Below are positions 1 through 8,191 of a stretch of DNA of 35,817 bases, piece by piece. This stretch comes from Acidobacteriota bacterium (GTDB lineage: Bacteria; Acidobacteriota; Terriglobia; Acidiferrales; UBA7541): the NCBI GenBank assembly GCA_003224075.1, contig QHYF01000086.1:1-35817 (forward strand), given 5' to 3'. The notes beneath the pieces were generated by a model. It was not told where the DNA came from and did no database searches. It worked only from the letters and a program-made list of their open reading frames with translations. The translations under genes and the position numbers were made by a program. Positions within the stretch are counted from its first letter, which is position 1, and every line of letters begins with the position of its first letter.

Positions 1-613
1 GGCCATGCACAATCAATTCTGCTTCGCCGACGCCCTTGCGCGCAGTTTTCAGCAGGCCGCGCGGGCCGAAGGAAGGCTCAAGAACAAAGACGGCATCGCT
101 GCGCCTCGCCTCGCTTTCGAGGAGTTTGCGGGAAGACTCGCTGCCGATCTCTTCATCGGAGGTCCACAGAAAGACAACACGCTTGCGCCGGATAACGTTG
201 TTTTGTTGAAGCGCCTGCAATGCGAAAAGCGCCTGAACGATGCCGGCCTTCATGTCAAAGGTGCCCGGTCCGTAAGCCTTGCCTGCGGAAACGCGGAAGG
301 GCATCTTCCGCAACGTCCCGGTGGAATAGACGGTGTCGTAATGGCCTAAAACGAGGAGTTGACCCGCAGGACGTGATTTATTCTGCGAATAAGTGATGCG
401 GAGATGATCGCCACGATGCTTCTGAGTGATTCGTTCGACGCGCGCGCCTCGCTTCCGCCATTCTTCAGCGATGAGGCCACAGCAACGATCTGCGGCTGCC
501 TTTTCAAGACTGGGTGATTCGGCAATCACAAAGCGACGCAGAGTCGCGAGCATGTCTGGCAAACAAGGCTTGAGAAGGCGCAAGAATTCTTTTGGGAGGT
601 TGAATTCCGGCAT
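1..613 (-). CDS. M20-family metallopeptidase, partial (C-terminal part beyond the window)
   Basis: The reverse strand gives an open frame of 204 codons starting with ATG at 613 (MPEFNLPKEFLRLL) and running off the left edge. It shows the M20 zinc-peptidase layout. HYDT carries the first metal ligands (H and D). GPGTFDMKAG carries the bridging aspartate. SDEEIGS carries the catalytic glutamate and the next metal ligand. These motifs and their spacing fit the carboxypeptidase G2 / glutamate carboxypeptidase branch, which cleaves C-terminal amino acids or related amide bonds. No signal peptide is visible, so a cytoplasmic enzyme is likely. It is divergent from fabZ across about 210 bases. The dimerisation domain and last metal ligand lie outside the window, so substrate cannot be judged. 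Confidence 0.85.
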   Translation of the reverse strand, partial: MPEFNLPKEFLRLLKPCLPDMLATLRRFVIAESPSLEKAAADRCCGLIAEEWRKRGARVERITQKHRGDHLRITYSQNKSRPAGQLLVLGHYDTVYSTGTLRKMPFRVSAGKAYGPGTFDMKAGIVQALFALQALQQNNVIRRKRVVFLWTSDEEIGSESSRKLLESEARRSDAVFVLEPSFGPRGLLKTARKGVGEAELIVHG

Positions 614-756
614 GGTGCGGACATGCTAGCAACGCGGCGAAAAAGCGGCAACCTTGCTTCGGCGCGGCAAAGACCGCCGTATTCGTTAAGATCCTGTGAG
701 CGTGGCTCGTGACATGCCGGGCCAGCGAGCGCATATCGCGGAGGCGGGGGTTCGCA

Positions 757-762
757 TATAAT
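757..762 (+). promoter_or_regulatory. Candidate -10 box upstream of fabZ
   Basis: A perfect TATAAT lies 62 bases before the fabZ start, in the gap between divergent genes. No convincing -35 hexamer sits at the right distance, so this is only a weak promoter candidate for the fabZ-to-hflX operon. Confidence 0.35.
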
Positions 763-824
763 CAGAAGTTTGCCGGGGAAGTGCCAGGGGCCGCCGAAGG
801 GGTGTGCGGCAACGGAGAGCGCGA

Positions 825-1292
825 ATGATACTGGACGTTGTTGGAATACAGAAAATTCTGCCGCACCGCTATCCTTTCTTGATGGTGGACGCCATCCTCG
901 AAATGGAGCGTTTGAAACGCATTGTGGGCGTGAAGAACGTCTCGATCACCGAGCCGCACTTCCAGGGACACTTTCCGGGTCAGCCGATCATGCCGGGGGT
1001 GCTGATCATCGAGTCCATGGCGCAGACCGGCGGTTTGCTGCTTCTTCATGAAGTTCCGGACCGTGAAAAAAAGCTGCTCTACTTTGCGGCGGTGGATGGC
1101 GCGCGGTTCCGCCGGCCGGTAGTGCCCGGTGATCAACTGAAGGTGGAAATGAAGGTGCTTTCGTGGCGCGGGGACTTCTGCAAGCTCGAAGGAAAGGCCA
1201 CGGTGGACGGGCAATTGGCCGCGGAAGCGACATTGATGTGCAAGATGGTGGATCGCGATCCTGCGGCCAAGGCGGAAGAATCCGCCAAATGA
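825..1292 (+). CDS. fabZ: 3-hydroxyacyl-ACP dehydratase FabZ
   Basis: 155-residue hot-dog-fold dehydratase that removes water from 3-hydroxyacyl-ACP in fatty acid elongation and competes with LpxA for 3-hydroxyacyl-ACP. The sequence has LPHRYPFLMVD near the N-terminus, then GHFPGQPIMPG with the catalytic histidine and IESMAQ with the catalytic glutamate, the diagnostic FabZ signature. The ATG at 825 is chosen because GGAGAG sits 5 bases upstream and the protein then starts just before the conserved segment. A start at 804 would add seven residues without a ribosome binding site. The stop overlaps the lpxA start as ATGA. The fabZ-lpxA order is the common lipid A arrangement in Gram-negative bacteria. 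Confidence 0.96.
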   Translation: MILDVVGIQKILPHRYPFLMVDAILEMERLKRIVGVKNVSITEPHFQGHFPGQPIMPGVLIIESMAQTGGLLLLHEVPDREKKLLYFAAVDGARFRRPVVPGDQLKVEMKVLSWRGDFCKLEGKATVDGQLAAEATLMCKMVDRDPAAKAEESAK

Positions 1293-2074
1293 CGATGCGC
1301 GAAATTCATCCGCAGGCCGTGGTGGCGGCGAGCGCGAAGCTTGGCGAGGGGGTGAAGATCGACGCGTATGCGGTGGTTGGCGAGGACGTGGAGCTGGGAG
1401 ACGGCTGCATTCTGCATCCGCACGCCGTGGTGCAAGGGCCTTCGAAGTTTGGCAAGAACAATGCGTTCTATGCGTTCAGCGCGATCGGCGGCGACCCGCA
1501 AGATTACACTTTTCGAGGCGAACGCGCCGAGCTCGTAGCTGGCGACGGCAACATTTTCCGCGAATACGTAACCGTCAGCCGAGGCACGCAAAAAGGCGGC
1601 GGCAAAACGTCCTTGGGCGACGGCAATTTTTTTTTGGCGTATTCTCACATCGGGCACGATTGTCAGGTGGGCAGCCAAGCGCTGTTTGTTAACGGGGCGA
1701 CGCTCGCGGGACACGTCACCGTGGATGATTTTGCGACCGTAGGCGCGTTTTCGCCGGTGCACCAGTTCTGCCGGATCGGCCGCTACGCTTACATCGGCGC
1801 CAGCACGGTGATAACGCAGGATGTGCCGCCGTTTTCAAGAGTAGTGACCGAGCGCGAGACCAAGAGCTTCGGGATCAACACGATTGGCCTGGAGCGCAAA
1901 GGGTTTTCACCGGAGCGTTTGCAAAAACTCAAGCGCGCCTATCGTCTGCTTTTGCGTTCGAAACTGAATACTTCGCAGGCGCTGGCCGAAATGAGGAAAA
2001 AGCTGGGCGATTCCGCGGATGTGCAGGAACTGATCAGATTCATCGAAAGCGCCGAACGCGGCATTGTGAAGTAA
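1289..2074 (+). CDS. lpxA: UDP-N-acetylglucosamine acyltransferase LpxA
   Basis: 261 residues, almost exactly the usual length (E. coli has 262). It transfers a 3-hydroxyacyl chain from ACP to UDP-GlcNAc, the first step of lipid A synthesis, in the cytoplasm. The N-terminal two thirds are left-handed beta-helix hexapeptide repeats. HIGHDCQVG contains the catalytic histidine (E. coli His125), and VHQFCRIG matches the later active-site wall. The C-terminal helical part contains INTIGLERKGFSPE. ATG at 1289 overlaps the fabZ stop (ATGA). A second in-frame ATG is at 1295. The position matching the E. coli chain-length ruler Gly173 appears to be alanine here. Confidence 0.96.
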   Translation: MTMREIHPQAVVAASAKLGEGVKIDAYAVVGEDVELGDGCILHPHAVVQGPSKFGKNNAFYAFSAIGGDPQDYTFRGERAELVAGDGNIFREYVTVSRGTQKGGGKTSLGDGNFFLAYSHIGHDCQVGSQALFVNGATLAGHVTVDDFATVGAFSPVHQFCRIGRYAYIGASTVITQDVPPFSRVVTERETKSFGINTIGLERKGFSPERLQKLKRAYRLLLRSKLNTSQALAEMRKKLGDSADVQELIRFIESAERGIVK

Positions 2075-2094
2075 CGCGCCCGTCAACTGATTGC

Positions 2095-2973
2095 ATGCCC
2101 GAAGCAAACACCAACACGACAGGCTGGGGACTCATCGCGGGGAACGGGCGGTTTCCGTTTCTGGTCCTGGAAGGAGCGCGCAGTCAGGGGATCGAGATGG
2201 CGGTCATCGCCCTGAAGGAAGAGGCGTCGCCGGAGCTGGAGAAAATTGCCAAGCGCCTGCATTGGGTGAGCCTTGGAGAATTAAGCAAAACCATCGACCT
2301 GATGCACCAGGAAAGCGTGACGCAGGCGGTGATGGCCGGACAGGTGAAACACAACAAGATCTTCAGTTCCATTCGTCCAGACTGGAAACTGGCGAAGCTA
2401 CTGTTTTCCCTGCCGTGCAGAAATACGGACGCGCTCATTGGCGCCGTGGCCAGAGTGCTGGAAGAAGAGGGCATCCGCCTTGTGGATTCGACGCTGTTCC
2501 TCAAGCCACTGATCCCGGAACCAGGTGTGCTCACGCGGCGCGGGCCGAACGAGCACGAAGCGGAAGACATCGCGTATGGTCTCGGAGTGGCCAGGCACAT
2601 CGCAGGAATGGACGTGGGGCAAACCGTGGTGATAGCGGAGCGCGCGTGCGTGGCGGTGGAAGCGATGGAAGGCACCGATGAAACCATTGCACGCGCCGCG
2701 CGAATCGCGGGCGGCAAGCGGCTCGTGGTCGTGAAAGTTAGCAAGCCTGGGCAGGATATGCGATTTGATGTACCCGTGGTTGGCCTGCCCACCATCGAAC
2801 AAATGAGGGGTGCGGGCGCGACCGCTCTGGCGGTGGATGCCGGGCGGACGCTGCTTTTTGAGCGCGCAAAACTGATCGAGCTCGCGGATGGGGCGGGAAT
2901 CGCGATCCAAGCGTTTCCTCCGGCCGCGGTGTCGGAACCAAGCCAGGCTCCCAGGGGAATAAACAAAGAATGA
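2095..2973 (+). CDS. lpxI: UDP-2,3-diacylglucosamine pyrophosphatase LpxI
   Basis: 292-residue member of the LpxI (DUF1009) family, which hydrolyses UDP-2,3-diacylglucosamine to lipid X and UMP. It replaces LpxH in many bacteria. Recognised from the N-terminal GLIAGNGRFPFLVLEGA, the central MAGQVKH, and the C-terminal part with GVARHIAGMDVGQTVV, ERACVAVEAMEGTDETI and the KPGQDMRFDVPVVG motif. LpxI is built of two domains joined in the middle, and this length fits both. It starts 20 bases after lpxA and its stop overlaps the next ATG. The ribosome binding site is weak, so coupling to lpxA is plausible. Confidence 0.93.
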   Translation: MPEANTNTTGWGLIAGNGRFPFLVLEGARSQGIEMAVIALKEEASPELEKIAKRLHWVSLGELSKTIDLMHQESVTQAVMAGQVKHNKIFSSIRPDWKLAKLLFSLPCRNTDALIGAVARVLEEEGIRLVDSTLFLKPLIPEPGVLTRRGPNEHEAEDIAYGLGVARHIAGMDVGQTVVIAERACVAVEAMEGTDETIARAARIAGGKRLVVVKVSKPGQDMRFDVPVVGLPTIEQMRGAGATALAVDAGRTLLFERAKLIELADGAGIAIQAFPPAAVSEPSQAPRGINKE

Positions 2974-4025
2974 ACGCGGCGACAGAGCAATCGAAACGGA
3001 TTCGTGTCGCCGTTGTTGGTGCGGGCGAATTCGGGCGCAACCACGCGCGGGTGTACCGCGAACTCGAGTGCGCGGAGCTTGTCGGCGTCTTCGACCAGAA
3101 CCCGGAACGCGCCGCGGCAGTCGCAGCAGAATTTCAGACACAAACTTTGCAGAGGCTCGAGGAATTGCGCGGCCGCGCGGACGCCGCGAGCGTCGCGGTT
3201 CCGACCGTTGCCCACGCCGAAGTTGGCTGCCGGCTGATGGAAATGGGACTCGACGTTCTCGTCGAGAAACCCATGGCCGTGAGTCTCGCGGAAGCCGATG
3301 CGCTGCTCCACGCTGCGAAAAAGAACGCGCGAATTCTGCAAGCGGGGCACGTGGAACGTTTCAATCCTGCGGTGATTGCGGTCGAGCCGATCTTGAACCG
3401 CCCGCTGTTTTTTGAAGTACATCGACTAGGCGTCTTCACGCCGCGCAGCCTCGATGTGGACGTAATCTACGATTTGATGATCCACGACCTGGATATTTTG
3501 CTGGCGCTGGTCCACGAGCCGGTGACGGAAGTAAAAGCGGTGGGAATCCCCGTCCTGACAGACAAAGTGGACATCGCTCACGCGCGTCTGGAATTTGCGG
3601 GCGGAGCGGTGGCCAATATCACCGCGAGCCGAGTCTCGACCGAGCGGGTGCGCAAGATGCGCTTTTTCCAGCAGCACGAGTACATTTCGCTCGACTATGC
3701 GCGCCGCGACGCCCTCCGCATCGGCGTGAAGAAACCGGGCCCGCAACCGGAATTTGGGTTCGAGAAGCTAAATGCTCCTGCGGTCGAGCCCTTGCATGCG
3801 GAACTCGAAGCGTTCGTCGATGCCGTCCGCACGCGTAAAGAGCCAAAGACAAACGGGGCCGCCGGGCGCGCGGCGCTGGAGCTGGCAGGCCGCGTGATGG
3901 CAAGCATCCAGGAACACGCGGCGCGCGTCAATGTAATTGGGGATCGCAGAGCGATCGGCGTGTTGGGTGACCGCAAGGTGGCCGACGCAGGGGCGTTCGC
4001 GACACAAGCGAAAACGATAAAATGA
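2970..4025 (+). CDS. Gfo/Idh/MocA-family NAD(P)-dependent oxidoreductase
   Basis: 351-residue dehydrogenase with an N-terminal Rossmann fold (IRVAVVGAGEFGRNHARVY, residues about 10-28), the family hallmark EKPMA, and a C-terminal alpha/beta domain with GHVERFNPA and DLMIHDLDILLAL. Members oxidise or reduce sugars and nucleotide sugars. Context is informative: it sits directly after lpxI with an ATGA overlap in a lipid A operon. In Acidithiobacillus and Leptospira a related enzyme, GnnA, oxidises UDP-GlcNAc so that the partner aminotransferase GnnB can make UDP-GlcNAc3N for lipid A. A GnnA-like role is inference, and no GnnB gene is in view. Other sugar oxidations remain possible. ATG at 2970 is chosen from the overlap. 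Confidence 0.88.
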   Translation: MNAATEQSKRIRVAVVGAGEFGRNHARVYRELECAELVGVFDQNPERAAAVAAEFQTQTLQRLEELRGRADAASVAVPTVAHAEVGCRLMEMGLDVLVEKPMAVSLAEADALLHAAKKNARILQAGHVERFNPAVIAVEPILNRPLFFEVHRLGVFTPRSLDVDVIYDLMIHDLDILLALVHEPVTEVKAVGIPVLTDKVDIAHARLEFAGGAVANITASRVSTERVRKMRFFQQHEYISLDYARRDALRIGVKKPGPQPEFGFEKLNAPAVEPLHAELEAFVDAVRTRKEPKTNGAAGRAALELAGRVMASIQEHAARVNVIGDRRAIGVLGDRKVADAGAFATQAKTIK

Positions 4026-5389
4026 TCTCCCGGATCCTGGTTCCGATTGACGCACGTCCGCCCGCCGCCGCGGAAGCCGCGACGCAGCGCCGCCGTCCTA
4101 CCACCCTGGATCAGCGCACGCTGGTCCCGGCGATGCTCCCCATCGTGCAGTTAAACGGGCATTCGACGATTCCCACAAATCTACCACTCGAATCGATTGC
4201 CGCGCGCGTGGTCGTACCCCGCGACATAAACCGCGAAGCTTATGGTGTTACGGAAGACCTCTCGACACCTTTGCAACCGACGGATATGGACGCGCGCATC
4301 GCCGTGCCGCAGGGCGCAGCGCCGCTCGAAACAAGCCCGTACCCGCTGCATGTGCCTCAGGATCTCGTGGACCCGGATATTTTTATTACCGGGGAAGTTC
4401 ACCTGATTGCTCCCCAACAAGGAGAAGAAAAGGCCAAGTGGCAAGTCATCACGCGGTTCTCGTCTTTTGCGTTCCACGTTCTACTTTTTGCCGCGCTCAT
4501 GCTGCAGTCAAGGCTGTTTCCTCCGCACGAACCGACACAGGAAGAGATCGAACTCGCGCGCAAGCAGTTGACGTTGTTGCTTCCGCCCGGAAAATTCGAA
4601 TCACTCAAGCCCTTGACGCAGCCCGTTCAGCCCGCCCCCAAAGTCCACGTCGATCCGCGGGTGCTGCGGGAAGTTGCGCCTCCCATTGAACCGACGCCGG
4701 CGCCGCAACCGGAACGCCCCGTGAAAGAGCTGCCGAGCGCGCCAGTACCCAAGTTGAACGCGGTGCAACCTGAGCCTCAGCCGACCGCGCCAACACCAAA
4801 GACGGATTCTCCGAAGCCTGCGCTGAGACTCGAAGCGCCGGATACACCACAGCCACAGCGCGGTTTGATCCTGCCGAAGAGTTCGCCCAACCGTTCGATT
4901 CAAGACACCATTCGTGAAGCAGCGAGGAACCCGAATACAGGCGGCCGCGCGGGCGCGGTGATTGGTCCGATGCCACGCACGGGCGGAGCGCTCGGCGGGG
5001 GCGCCGGCGGATCGCAGGGCGCTGCGGGCACCTATGGCAATGGTTACGAAATTCTGACGCCCACGGAGGGCGTCGATTTCAGCGATTACATGGCGCGGGT
5101 GATCGCGGCCGTGCGGCGGAATTGGTACGCGGTGATGCCCGAATCGGCGATGCTCGGCGACCGGGGCAGAGTGGCGTTGCAATTTCGCATCATGAAGGAC
5201 GGCAATGTGCCGGCCGGGGAACCGGTGCGGCTCATAGGCTCCGGGAAAGAGCCGCTCGACCGCGCCGCGGTGTCCGCCATTCGCTCGTCCAACCCGTTCG
5301 AGTCCCTGCCGCAGGCCTTCAGCGGTCCCTATATCGAGCTGCGGTTTTATTTCCTGTACAATTTGCCGATCGAAGCGGCTTATCAGTGA
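4022..5389 (+). CDS. TonB-like energy transducer with long cytoplasmic N-terminal arm
   Basis: 455 residues. One membrane segment lies at about 146-166 (FSSFAFHVLLFAALMLQ). A proline-rich periplasmic linker runs from about 170 to 280, then a glycine-rich stretch at about 315-340, and a C-terminal TonB domain from about 350 (MARVIAAVRRNWYAVMP, VALQFRIMKDGNV, LDRAAVSAIRSSNPF, ELRFYFLYN). The C-terminal domain should contact outer-membrane receptors or other envelope proteins. The unusual part is the 145-residue segment before the membrane helix. It carries R-x-x-V-P motifs at residues 4, 32, 62 and 92, and a PLHVP at 108. No exbB or exbD lies nearby. ATG at 4022 overlaps the upstream stop, and the stop overlaps the next GTG. 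Confidence 0.85.
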   Translation: MISRILVPIDARPPAAAEAATQRRRPTTLDQRTLVPAMLPIVQLNGHSTIPTNLPLESIAARVVVPRDINREAYGVTEDLSTPLQPTDMDARIAVPQGAAPLETSPYPLHVPQDLVDPDIFITGEVHLIAPQQGEEKAKWQVITRFSSFAFHVLLFAALMLQSRLFPPHEPTQEEIELARKQLTLLLPPGKFESLKPLTQPVQPAPKVHVDPRVLREVAPPIEPTPAPQPERPVKELPSAPVPKLNAVQPEPQPTAPTPKTDSPKPALRLEAPDTPQPQRGLILPKSSPNRSIQDTIREAARNPNTGGRAGAVIGPMPRTGGALGGGAGGSQGAAGTYGNGYEILTPTEGVDFSDYMARVIAAVRRNWYAVMPESAMLGDRGRVALQFRIMKDGNVPAGEPVRLIGSGKEPLDRAAVSAIRSSNPFESLPQAFSGPYIELRFYFLYNLPIEAAYQ

Positions 5390-5484
5390 AACTCACGCGC
5401 CAACAGGTTCTCGGCAGTCTCCTCCTCGCTCTTTTCGTGCTCATTTTCATTCTCGTTCGAGCGCGGCATCTCCTCGTTCGATGA
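5386..5484 (+). CDS. 32-residue single-pass membrane peptide, unknown function
   Basis: A short frame begins with GTG at 5386, overlapping the tonB-like stop as GTGA, and ends with TGA at 5484, overlapping the miaA ATG as ATGA. The peptide starts (M/V)KLTRQQ, continues with a hydrophobic helix of about 18 residues (VLGSLLLALFVLIFILV), and ends RARHLLVR. It therefore looks like a small membrane peptide with basic ends. The perfect overlap at both ends and the absence of any gap argue that it is translated. I do not recognise a family. Confidence 0.6.
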   Translation: MKLTRQQVLGSLLLALFVLIFILVRARHLLVR

Positions 5485-6458
5485 GCGGAAAAAACGCCCT
5501 TCTGCCTCTCGTGGCCATCGTTGGTCCAACGGCATCGGGCAAGTCCGCGCTCGGCGTATGGCTGGCCGAGCGGCTCGGCGGGGAAGTGGTGGCCTGCGAT
5601 TCCACGCAGCTCTATCGCGGGTTTGACGTAGGTACGGCAAAACCCAACGCATCCGAACGCCGCGGCATTCCGCATCACTTGATCGACGTTCTCGATCCGA
5701 AAGACGAAGCAACTGCAGGTGGCTATCGCCAATTGGCATTGGCCGCACTGCAAGACTTGCGACACCGGAAACGCCTGCCGATCTTGACTGTCGGGACGGG
5801 ATTGTACTTGCGCGTGCTGCTGGAAGGCCTCGCGGACGTTCCGCTGCGCTCGGAAGAACTCCGTGGGCGGCTGCGGGCGAGCGCTGAAGAACACGCGCCC
5901 GGCCATCTGCATCGTGTTCTGGAGAGACTCGACCCGGAAGCGGCCCAAAAAATCGCACCGGCGGACGAACAGAAGCTCATTCGCGCCATTGAGGTTTGCA
6001 TACTGACACGCAAGCCAATTTCCGAAGCGCATCTGGCGGGCCGCACGCCGCTGGAAGACTGGCGCGCGCTGAAAGTTGGATTGATGCCCGCGCGCGAGAA
6101 GCTCTACGAACGCATCCACGCCAGAATGGACACCATGCTGGAGCGGGGCTGGTTGCGCGAAGTGCAGGCGTTGCTCGAAAGTGGCCTGAGCGAAAATGCG
6201 AAACCCTTCGATTTTATCGGCTATCGCGAGTTGCGTGCTGTATTGCACGGAAAGATTTCGCTCCAAGAAGCGCGTGGAGCGATTCAGCAGGCCACGCGGC
6301 GCTATGCCAAACGCCAGCTCACCTGGTTTCGCAAAGAGCCGGGCGTGCATTGGTTCTCAGGTTTTGGTGATAATGCTGGCGTGCAAGGTGGCGTTCTCGC
6401 GTGGCTTCAGTCGCAAGGTTTGGAAGCGGGTCGCGGGGCTGCAGAGAGAGGCGTATAA
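5481..6458 (+). CDS. miaA: tRNA dimethylallyltransferase MiaA
   Basis: 325-residue enzyme that transfers the dimethylallyl group of DMAPP to N6 of A37 in tRNAs reading codons that begin with U. Evidence is the P-loop GPTASGKS at residues 15-22, DSTQLYRGFDVGTAKP with the substrate-binding aspartate, GIPHHLIDVLDP, GGTGLY-like VGTGLYLR, and a C-terminal part with RYAKRQLTWFRKEP. Length is normal for the family. It starts by ATGA overlap with the small membrane gene and its stop directly abuts the hflX start. The miaA-hflX order is widespread in bacteria. Confidence 0.96.
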   Translation: MSGKNALLPLVAIVGPTASGKSALGVWLAERLGGEVVACDSTQLYRGFDVGTAKPNASERRGIPHHLIDVLDPKDEATAGGYRQLALAALQDLRHRKRLPILTVGTGLYLRVLLEGLADVPLRSEELRGRLRASAEEHAPGHLHRVLERLDPEAAQKIAPADEQKLIRAIEVCILTRKPISEAHLAGRTPLEDWRALKVGLMPAREKLYERIHARMDTMLERGWLREVQALLESGLSENAKPFDFIGYRELRAVLHGKISLQEARGAIQQATRRYAKRQLTWFRKEPGVHWFSGFGDNAGVQGGVLAWLQSQGLEAGRGAAERGV

Positions 6459-7916
6459 TTGCTTTCAGGGGTGAGTCCTGTCAGGAATGCTTCCAATCCG
6501 CAAGATGACTCCCGGCCGATCTCCGTGAAGAAAACCCAACACCAAGTCTCGACAACAGAGCGCGCGTTGCTCGTAGGCGTGGGATGGAAGCGTGCGCCTC
6601 GTTTCCCCGGGATGCCCGCAGGCGAGCAGGGCCGTGAATCGCTTTCGGAGCTGATTGAACTAGCCCGGAGCGCGGGCGCGGAGATCGCCGGAACGGTTTT
6701 CCAATTGCGCGACACCGCCGATCCGGCGACGCTCGTGGGCCGCGGTAAACTCGATGAGATCCGCGCGGAAGCTACCGCACACAAAGCGCCGCTCATCATC
6801 TTCGACAGTAACCTCTCCCCCATGCAGCAGCGAAACATCGAAGAAGCCACAGAACGCCGCGTGATCGATCGGACGCAGCTCATTCTGGACATTTTCGCCC
6901 GGCATGCGCGCAGCCGTGAGGGCCAGTTGCAGGTCGAATTGGCGCAATTGAATTACATGCTGCCACGGCTGACCGGAAAAGGAACCGCGATGTCCCGCCT
7001 TGGCGGCAAGAGCGGCGGTGGCGGCGCAGGTGGGGCGGGCGGCGGTGCAGGACGCATCGGCGTGCGCGGCCCCGGTGAAAAGAAACTCGAAACGGACCGT
7101 CGGCGGATCCGCGAGCGTGTACGCAAGATTCAGTCCAGCATTGAAGATGTGCGTAAACAGCGCGCACTGCGGCGAGAGGCGCGCAATACAGTCCCTTTGG
7201 GGACCATTGCGTTGGTTGGCTACACCAACGCGGGGAAGTCCACATTGTTCAATGCGCTCAGCCGTGCCGAAGTCCTGGTTTCCCCAAAAATGTTCGCGAC
7301 GCTCGATCCCACCATCCGCGCCTTGCGCCTCCCCTCGAACCGCCGCGTCCTGCTTTCCGACACCGTCGGATTCATCCGTGATCTGCCAAAAGGATTGCTG
7401 ACGGCGTTTCGCGCCACTCTGGAAGAGGTACAGGAAGCAGCTTTGATTTTGCACGTGAGTGACGTCTCCAACCCGCATCACGACGAACTCGACGAGGAGG
7501 TCGAACAAATTCTGCGCGAGTTGGGCGTCGAGGGCCGCCCCAGGCTTCACGTGCTGAACAAAATCGACAGCCTCACTCCCGAGGAACGCAAAGCCCTCAT
7601 AAACAATGCGGGAAGAAGCGCGTGCGGGGAAGGCGTGCCGGTGCTCGTGTCCGCTCTCATGGGAGAAGGAATCGACGCTTTGTTGCGGCGCATGGACGCG
7701 GTGATGCCCACGGATCCTGTCGTAACGCTTTCCATTCGTTTGCCGATGGCGGAAGGGCGCACCCTGGCTTTGATCCATGCGCTCGGACGGGTCCTGCATT
7801 CGGAGGTCGACGATGCGCACATGCGGCTCGATGCGGAGGTCCCCGCGTCCATCGCCAAGCGCCTGCGGCTGACTGACTATGCTGTCGAGGAAACTTCTCG
7901 GCGCTCTTTGTCGTAA
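6459..7916 (+). CDS. hflX: GTPase HflX
   Basis: Ribosome-associated GTPase that splits stalled or stressed 70S ribosomes. The N-terminal HflX domain is followed by a glycine-rich linker with SRLGGKSGGGG and RGPGEKKLE, a coiled region, and the G domain: P-loop GYTNAGKST at about 254-262, DTVGF at about 301, NKID at about 367. The start is uncertain. The TTG at 6459 follows the miaA stop without a gap and has AGAGAGG 7 bases upstream, giving 485 residues. GTG at 6471 and GTG at 6525 are in-frame alternatives that would trim only the poorly conserved N-terminus. Confidence 0.94.
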   Translation: MLSGVSPVRNASNPQDDSRPISVKKTQHQVSTTERALLVGVGWKRAPRFPGMPAGEQGRESLSELIELARSAGAEIAGTVFQLRDTADPATLVGRGKLDEIRAEATAHKAPLIIFDSNLSPMQQRNIEEATERRVIDRTQLILDIFARHARSREGQLQVELAQLNYMLPRLTGKGTAMSRLGGKSGGGGAGGAGGGAGRIGVRGPGEKKLETDRRRIRERVRKIQSSIEDVRKQRALRREARNTVPLGTIALVGYTNAGKSTLFNALSRAEVLVSPKMFATLDPTIRALRLPSNRRVLLSDTVGFIRDLPKGLLTAFRATLEEVQEAALILHVSDVSNPHHDELDEEVEQILRELGVEGRPRLHVLNKIDSLTPEERKALINNAGRSACGEGVPVLVSALMGEGIDALLRRMDAVMPTDPVVTLSIRLPMAEGRTLALIHALGRVLHSEVDDAHMRLDAEVPASIAKRLRLTDYAVEETSRRSLS

Positions 7917-7990
7917 TTAGGTTAGGCGCGGCTCACCGAGTGATTCGGTTTGCCGGGGATCACTTTGCCGTCGCCAGGGATGAGGTTGCA

Positions 7991-8191
7991 ATGGCCGCTT
8001 TCTTTCTCTGGTGTATCCTTTTCATCTTGTGCTGGCCCGTCGCGCTGCTGGCGCTAGTGCTCTACCCCATCGTGTGGTTGCTCACGCTGCCGTTGAGGGT
8101 CTTGGGTATTGCGGTTCACGGGGTTCTTGGGCTTATCAGTGCGCTCTTTTTGCTCCCCGTAAGGCTCCTTCGCGGCCCGCGAGCAATCTGA
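7991..8191 (+). CDS. Small membrane protein, 66 residues, unknown function
   Basis: ATG at 7991 with GAGG five bases upstream opens a 66-residue frame that is almost wholly hydrophobic: AAFFLWCILFILCWPVALLA, then LVLYPIVWLLTLPL, then GVLGLISALFLLPV, ending LLRGPRAI. Two or three membrane segments are likely. It follows hflX in the same direction after 74 bases. Just upstream lies a small hairpin (arms GTGAT at 7940-7944 and ATCAC at 7959-7963, with an inner CGG/CCG stem) that could separate the two genes. I do not recognise a family. An in-frame ATG at 7940 gives a less likely extended version. Confidence 0.6.
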   Translation: MAAFFLWCILFILCWPVALLALVLYPIVWLLTLPLRVLGIAVHGVLGLISALFLLPVRLLRGPRAI

